This document shows positions 6,067 to 9,355 of a DNA stretch of 9,355 bases, piece after piece. Position 1 is the first letter of the stretch. Each line of letters begins with the position of its first letter. Below the pieces are notes generated by a model. The model made no database searches. It worked only from the letters and a program-made list of their open reading frames with translations, and was not told where the DNA came from. A program made the translations under genes and the position numbers. This stretch comes from an uncultured Rubritalea sp. (GTDB lineage: Bacteria; Verrucomicrobiota; Verrucomicrobiia; Verrucomicrobiales; Akkermansiaceae): the NCBI GenBank assembly GCA_937951395.1, contig CALFBV010000103.1:1-9355 (forward strand), given 5' to 3'.

Positions 6067-7170
6067 ATGTTTGAACTACCGCCATGGGAAAGCCCCTTCT
6101 ATGCTGTTGCCACATTTCTGTTTGGCATTTGTATCGGATCATTTCTCAATGTAGTCATCTACAGAATCCCAAGAGGCCTCAGCGTCAATAAACCAAAACG
6201 CTCGTATTGCCCCACCTGTAAAAAAGAAATCCCGATTTCTCGTAACATCCCCCTCTTCACTTGGCTCGTCCAGAAAGGCAGATGCGCAGAATGCAAATGC
6301 TCTATCCCAAGTAGATATTTCTGGATAGAACTCCTAACAGGCCTCCTCTGGGTTGCTTGTTGGTATTATTTTAACAGCCCTCTAGAGGCTGTCTTCTACA
6401 TGCTGCTCGGAGCGCTAGCTCTAGTGATCTGCGCGGTGGACATAGAGCTCATGCTCATCCCAAGAGCCTTTACCATACTAGCAGCAGTCATTGCGCTTAC
6501 TGGTGGAGCATTGATGCCTGAGAGATTTGGATTATTGACCTGGAAGGAAGGATTAGGCTATTCAGCATTTGGTCTAGCTATAGGCTGGGCAGCTCTCTGG
6601 CTAGTCGTTCTGTTAGGTAAGGCGATGTTTGGCAAACGCAGTTTCACCTTTGAAAATACAACTGAATGGTCATTACGAGAGCCTACAAATGATGATGAGG
6701 AATTTAGCTTCGTCATCGGGGATGAGACCATACCATGGTCAGATGTTTTCTACCGAAAGACTGACAAGCTAGTCATCGACGGGCTCACTCACCTCAATGT
6801 AGATGGAGCACCGCGGTCCGCGAAATTATTAGAAATCAGAGCGCAATACGTCCTGCTGGATAGCGAGAGATTAGACATAGAAGAACTTAAATCTTTAGAT
6901 GGCAAAACCACTTCAGCCACGATCCCACGAGAAGCAATGGGCATGGGAGATGTTGATCTGCTAGCAGTCCTAGGAGCTGTATTCGGAGCACCATCACTAC
7001 TACTCATCGTTCTATTCTCCTGTATCTTCACCATCCTGATCGCCGTCCTCGGACGTCTAGGACTAGGTAAGATGATTCCCTTTGGCCCCGCGCTCATCGC
7101 TGGCGGAGTCTTCTGGCTACTCTACGGAGAGAAGGCCTGGAACTGGTATATGTCTCTCTTTCTAAGTTAG
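6067..7170 (+). CDS. pilD: Type IV prepilin peptidase/N-methyltransferase (A24) with internal insertion
   Basis: A 367-residue polytopic inner-membrane protein that removes the leader of type IV prepilins and type II secretion pseudopilins and may methylate the new N-terminus. The N-terminal domain begins FGICIGSFLNVVIYRIPRGL, as in the family. It has the Zn-binding pairs Cys48/Cys51 and Cys73/Cys76, 21 residues apart, in the cytoplasmic loop. The first catalytic Asp is Asp125 (VDIELMLIP) and the second Asp295 in GMGD. FGPALIAGG (339-347) is the usual C-terminal motif. The Asps are about 170 residues apart, against roughly 60 in PilD-like enzymes, because residues about 190-288 form an inserted soluble, acidic, strand-rich segment. 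Small departures are IPR instead of IPD after Asp125 and Asp297 where Lys is usual in GxGDxK. It starts 2 bp after the YqjK-like stop, implying cotranscription. Confidence 0.9.
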   Translation: MFELPPWESPFYAVATFLFGICIGSFLNVVIYRIPRGLSVNKPKRSYCPTCKKEIPISRNIPLFTWLVQKGRCAECKCSIPSRYFWIELLTGLLWVACWYYFNSPLEAVFYMLLGALALVICAVDIELMLIPRAFTILAAVIALTGGALMPERFGLLTWKEGLGYSAFGLAIGWAALWLVVLLGKAMFGKRSFTFENTTEWSLREPTNDDEEFSFVIGDETIPWSDVFYRKTDKLVIDGLTHLNVDGAPRSAKLLEIRAQYVLLDSERLDIEELKSLDGKTTSATIPREAMGMGDVDLLAVLGAVFGAPSLLLIVLFSCIFTILIAVLGRLGLGKMIPFGPALIAGGVFWLLYGEKAWNWYMSLFLS

Positions 7171-7173
7171 TAA

Positions 7174-7968
7174 TTAGTTGAAAGTATATGTTCTCCCAGA
7201 CACCTTAACTCTAGGAGGAACCTTATTTTTCTCAAAGGCATCGTAACCAGCCTTCAGATTTTTCCAGAATCCGTACCATTGACTGTTCTTTGCCTGCTTT
7301 AAATTTGCATCAGTCATTCTGAAGGGAAAACTATGAACTGGGACTGAGGTCTGGCCATTTCTTATCGCAGCTGCACAGAGTGTGTAAATTTCCTCTACGT
7401 AGTAATCTGTCATCGCTAAGCAGCCCGCGGAAACTCTGTTGCCATGGATCATCAAAGAATGACCAGTCCTACCATGCGCTCGGTCGTATCTGTTAGGATA
7501 GCCGAGATTGAAAGAAAGATGGAATCTGCTTTGAGGATTTAGTGCAGCTCTACCCACACTATAAAATCCCTCAGGTGCCTGCATATCACCCTCAAAGACC
7601 TTTGGTCCTAAACCGCCAGACATACCTGCAATACGATAGGTTTTAAAGTTCTGATATTTCTTAGTGCGCTTATTGAGAACCCACACCTCAAGCTCGCGAG
7701 CCTGTTTGATCACTCTGATAAAAACTGGGTTCCCCACCGCTATCCCAGTCTCAAACATCTCCTGCTTCATTCTTGGAATAACCCGACTAGCCGCATCTGC
7801 TGAGCGCTTGGACCCGCTAGCATAGTCACGCTCAGAGAGCTGAGAAGGATTAGTCGTATCGATGATCTTCGCTATAACGGTGCTAGACGAGCCTGCTACA
7901 CACAGTATACAGACCAAGCAAAAGAGCAGGCCTGTTATCAATTTAGTGTTAGAGGTAAGTTTTTTCAT
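7174..7968 (-). CDS. Secreted YafK/DpaA-type L,D-transpeptidase-family protein
   Basis: A 264-residue protein. Residues 1-33 make a type I signal peptide (basic MKKLTSNTK, a hydrophobic core, possible cleavage after VIA); no lipobox is present despite three Cys in the core. The YkuD catalytic domain spans about 80-215. It has IHGNRVSAGCLAMTD with catalytic His175 and Cys183, preceded by APEGFYSVG and FHLSFNLGYPN. The form MIHGxxVSxGCxAMTD is that of E. coli YafK (DpaA/LdtF), which acts on meso-diaminopimelate links between Braun lipoprotein and peptidoglycan, rather than ErfK-type 3-3 cross-linkers. Action in the periplasm on peptidoglycan is therefore expected; the exact bond is inference. 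The stop is only 3 bp from the convergent prepilin peptidase stop. The start is confirmed by a near-consensus promoter directly before it. Confidence 0.87.
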   Translation of the reverse strand: MKKLTSNTKLITGLLFCLVCILCVAGSSSTVIAKIIDTTNPSQLSERDYASGSKRSADAASRVIPRMKQEMFETGIAVGNPVFIRVIKQARELEVWVLNKRTKKYQNFKTYRIAGMSGGLGPKVFEGDMQAPEGFYSVGRAALNPQSRFHLSFNLGYPNRYDRAHGRTGHSLMIHGNRVSAGCLAMTDYYVEEIYTLCAAAIRNGQTSVPVHSFPFRMTDANLKQAKNSQWYGFWKNLKAGYDAFEKNKVPPRVKVSGRTYTFN

Positions 7969-7975
7969 TTAAGTC

Positions 7976-8004
7976 ATTATAACTACGTATCAAACACTTT
8001 TCAA
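7976..8004 (-). promoter_or_regulatory. Near-consensus sigma-70 promoter of the L,D-transpeptidase gene, leaderless
   Basis: On the minus strand TTGAAA (8004-7999) is followed after exactly 17 bp by a perfect TATAAT (7981-7976). The -10 box ends seven bases before the ATG at 7968-7966, so the expected transcription start falls on or within two bases of the start codon. No room remains for a ribosome binding site, so the transcript should be leaderless. Confidence 0.75.
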
Positions 8005-8025
8005 CTTTCAAATTTATTACATCCA

Positions 8026-8031
8026 CATAAT
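8026..8031 (+). promoter_or_regulatory. Possible -10 element of the MTA phosphorylase gene
   Basis: CATAAT matches TATAAT at five of six positions and ends eight bases before the ATG at 8040, again predicting an mRNA starting at or near the start codon. There is no convincing -35 hexamer at 16-18 bp, and the upstream bases 7999-8004 are used by the divergent promoter. No Shine-Dalgarno lies before the ATG. Confidence 0.4.
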
Positions 8032-8039
8032 CTCACCAT

Positions 8040-8918
8040 ATGAACAACCACATCGCAATCATCGGAGGTACTGGCCTCTATCAAATGGACGGCTTTTCGC
8101 TAGAAGAAGAGATCATCATCCACACCCCTTACGGTCATCCTTCCGATGCCATCATGAGCGGTCAACTCTCAGGCAGACAGGTCTACTTTCTCCCCCGCCA
8201 TGGTAAAGGCCACACCATCCTCCCCCATGAGATCAACCACCGCGCTAACATCTGGGCTCTGAAATCACTCGGTGTATCCTACATCATCTGCGTCACCGCA
8301 GTCGGTAGCCTGCAGGAACAGTATGCCCCACGCGACATCGTGCTTTTTGACCAGTATTATGATCGCACTAGTAGAAGAAATGAGCACACTTTTTTCGGTG
8401 AAGGCATCGCTGCGCACATCCCATTCGCAGACCCCATCAGTGAAGGACTCCGCTCCATCCTCAGCTCAGCAGCTCAGGAAGAAAACTGTAATGTCCACGA
8501 CGGAGGCACATACGTAAACATGGACGGCCCAGCATTTTCAACCAGAGCAGAAAGCAATGCGAACCGTCAACTCGGATTCGATGTCATCGGCATGACCAAC
8601 GTCGCAGAAGCCAAGCTCGCGCGTGAAGCAGAAATATCACTCGCAACACTAGGCATGATCACAGACTACGACTGCTGGAAAGTAGAGGAAGCCCCCGTCA
8701 CCCTCCAAACCGTCCTAGGCCATCTAACGGCAAACTCTAACAGCGCACAAAAAATCATCCAGCGCGCCATCTCACAAATCCCGACAGAAGCCACCTGGCC
8801 AGAACACAGCGCCCTCAGCCAGTCCATCGTCACCCAGCCAGATCACTGGCCAGCAGATACGGTTGAAAAAATCCGCCCTATCCTTGAGAAATACATTCCT
8901 TGCAACAATCAAGGCTAG
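8040..8918 (+). CDS. mtnP: S-methyl-5'-thioadenosine phosphorylase
   Basis: A 292-residue member of the trimeric purine phosphorylase family. Phosphate-binding motifs are GGTG (9-12), RHGKGH (53-58) and TAVGSL (86-91). VNMDGPAFSTRAES (159-172) and IGMTNVAEAKLAREAEI (183-199) form the ribose and base pocket, including Met185. TDYDCWK (208-214) carries Asp209 and Asp211, which in MTA phosphorylase recognise the 6-amino group and N7 of adenine. This separates it from guanosine/inosine phosphorylases, which have Asn at that site. The enzyme splits 5'-methylthioadenosine, a by-product of polyamine and homoserine-lactone synthesis, into adenine and 5-methylthioribose-1-phosphate for methionine salvage. 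No other salvage gene is in the window. The stop codon shares the palindrome CTAG with the stop of the convergent gene. Confidence 0.92.
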   Translation: MNNHIAIIGGTGLYQMDGFSLEEEIIIHTPYGHPSDAIMSGQLSGRQVYFLPRHGKGHTILPHEINHRANIWALKSLGVSYIICVTAVGSLQEQYAPRDIVLFDQYYDRTSRRNEHTFFGEGIAAHIPFADPISEGLRSILSSAAQEENCNVHDGGTYVNMDGPAFSTRAESNANRQLGFDVIGMTNVAEAKLAREAEISLATLGMITDYDCWKVEEAPVTLQTVLGHLTANSNSAQKIIQRAISQIPTEATWPEHSALSQSIVTQPDHWPADTVEKIRPILEKYIPCNNQG

Positions 8919-9193
8919 AGTCTATTAGCATCATATTCTAAAAATCCTACTTCATTGACTGACTCCCCTTTAAGGCAGTTTATCACATCAATAAACCTCT
9001 GTTGCGAAGCTTTGTCATCTATATAAAGCTTAACGAATATTTTACTACCATTTGCCATCGCTAGATCATTCATCATCTTCAACCTTTCCTTGGTTTTTGG
9101 TAGCTCCTGGATCTCTGTATCATAATCTAAAACTTCCACCTCATCACCCAAATTCATTACTATGGATCCATCACCTTTTAATCCAATAACCAT
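8915..9193 (-). CDS. Small ORF resembling the C-terminal domain of ExbD/TolR, probably a decapitated gene
   Basis: An ORF of 92 residues with no transmembrane segment or signal peptide. The succession GDGSIVMN, then a helix (ELPKTKERLKMMNDLA), a strand (KIFVKLYIDD), another helix (SQQRFIDVINCLKG) and a last strand (VNEVGFLEY) resembles the periplasmic domain of ExbD/TolR proteins, the proton-channel partners that energise TonB or Tol. A real ExbD would have a cytoplasmic tip and one membrane helix before this domain; both are absent. The frame stays open upstream of the ATG for seven codons and meets a stop (9217-9215) at the putative edge of an insertion sequence. The likely reading is the 3' remnant of an exbD-like gene cut by that element. 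A genuine short gene of unknown function remains possible. Confidence 0.5.
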   Translation of the reverse strand: MVIGLKGDGSIVMNLGDEVEVLDYDTEIQELPKTKERLKMMNDLAMANGSKIFVKLYIDDKASQQRFIDVINCLKGESVNEVGFLEYDANRL

Positions 9194-9215
9194 TTGAATT
9201 CTATTTTCTATTGGT

Positions 9216-9355
9216 CAGGGCTAACTCGTCTTGGGATCATTTAGCAACATGAAGTCTTCGAGTAATCTTTCATTTAAGCAAGCTTGGTAACGCTTACCTT
9301 TGATGCTATCCTTTACTGTTTTATCGTGTTTTAACAAACTGAGAGCTATTTTTCG
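9216..9355 (-). mobile_element. Terminal part of an ISAs1-like insertion sequence (continues beyond window)
   Basis: The transposase C-terminus (9355-9221) enters from the right, and the element should end shortly after its stop codon. A plausible end is the CAGGGCTAACTCG sequence starting at 9216, because the neighbouring ExbD-like frame is intact right up to this point and the transposase stop lies just inside. The opposite end, its inverted repeat and any target duplication are outside the window, so the boundary is inferred. Confidence 0.5.
9221..9355 (-). CDS. ISAs1-family-like transposase, C-terminal fragment (cut by window edge)
   Basis: Reading the minus strand from the last base gives 44 open codons and a TAG stop at 9223-9221. 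The peptide includes RKIALSLLKHDKTVKDSIKG followed by KRYQACLNERLLEDFML. This matches the conserved end of ISAs1-family DDE transposases, where (R)xxALxLLxxDxxxKxSIxxKRxxAxxxxxYL is usual. These enzymes cut and move the insertion sequence. The catalytic DDE residues lie beyond the window, so I cannot say whether the copy is active. It reads toward the ExbD-like fragment on the same strand. Confidence 0.72.
   Translation of the reverse strand, partial: RKIALSLLKHDKTVKDSIKGKRYQACLNERLLEDFMLLNDPKTS

Noticed and set aside
7882..7968. Lipoprotein signal in the transpeptidase N-terminus, suggested by three Cys
   Set aside because: None of the cysteines (residues 17, 20 and 23) is preceded by the small residue required at -1 in a lipobox.
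8040..8918. Guanosine/inosine-type purine nucleoside phosphorylase
   Set aside because: The TDYDCW motif with two Asp and Met185 indicate adenine recognition, hence MTA phosphorylase.

Overview
The window looks like chromosomal DNA from a Gram-negative (diderm) bacterium of moderate GC. A periplasmic YafK/DpaA-type L,D-transpeptidase, an inner-membrane YqjD/YqjE-type set and a prepilin peptidase all point to an outer-membrane-bearing cell. None of the visible start codons has a convincing Shine-Dalgarno sequence, and at least one promoter sits so close to its start codon that the mRNA should be leaderless. A lineage in the Verrucomicrobiota/PVC group is my best guess, but it is inference only.

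Layout, left to right. (1) Bases 1-594 hold the C-terminal 197 residues of a catalase-peroxidase (KatG), followed by a strong hairpin terminator. (2) On the minus strand, 2279-653, lies a complete hipBA-type toxin-antitoxin operon: an Xre-family HipB antitoxin overlapping a full-length HipA Ser/Thr kinase with all catalytic residues present. Its upstream region carries four copies of a 12-14 bp motif at an exact 28-bp period, overlapping a predicted promoter; this is a likely autoregulatory operator array. (3) Divergent from hipBA is a long ABC-F ATPase gene (GTG start, 2496-4502) with an altered first Walker A motif. (4) 4658-7170 is a same-strand cluster: a DUF883/ElaB/YqjD-like membrane anchor, a YqjE-like two-helix membrane protein, an overlapping YqjK-like protein, and a type IV prepilin peptidase (A24) with an extra soluble segment of about 100 residues. 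(5) 7968-7174 (minus) is a secreted YafK-type L,D-transpeptidase/amidase-like enzyme, convergent with the prepilin peptidase. (6) 8040-8918 encodes S-methyl-5'-thioadenosine phosphorylase, divergent from the transpeptidase across a 71-bp intergenic region. (7) The right edge shows the C-terminus of an ISAs1-type transposase entering from beyond the window. Next to its putative end is a small ORF that resembles the C-terminal domain of ExbD/TolR and stays in frame up to the element boundary. This suggests an insertion that decapitated an exbD-like gene.

Functionally the window mixes stress and housekeeping functions (KatG, MTA salvage, ABC-F translation factor), envelope functions (YqjDEK-like set, prepilin processing, peptidoglycan modification) and accessory elements (hipBA, the insertion sequence). 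The least routine structures are the 28-bp-phased repeat array ahead of hipBA, the leaderless promoter of the transpeptidase gene, the insertion in the prepilin peptidase, and the IS/ExbD junction.
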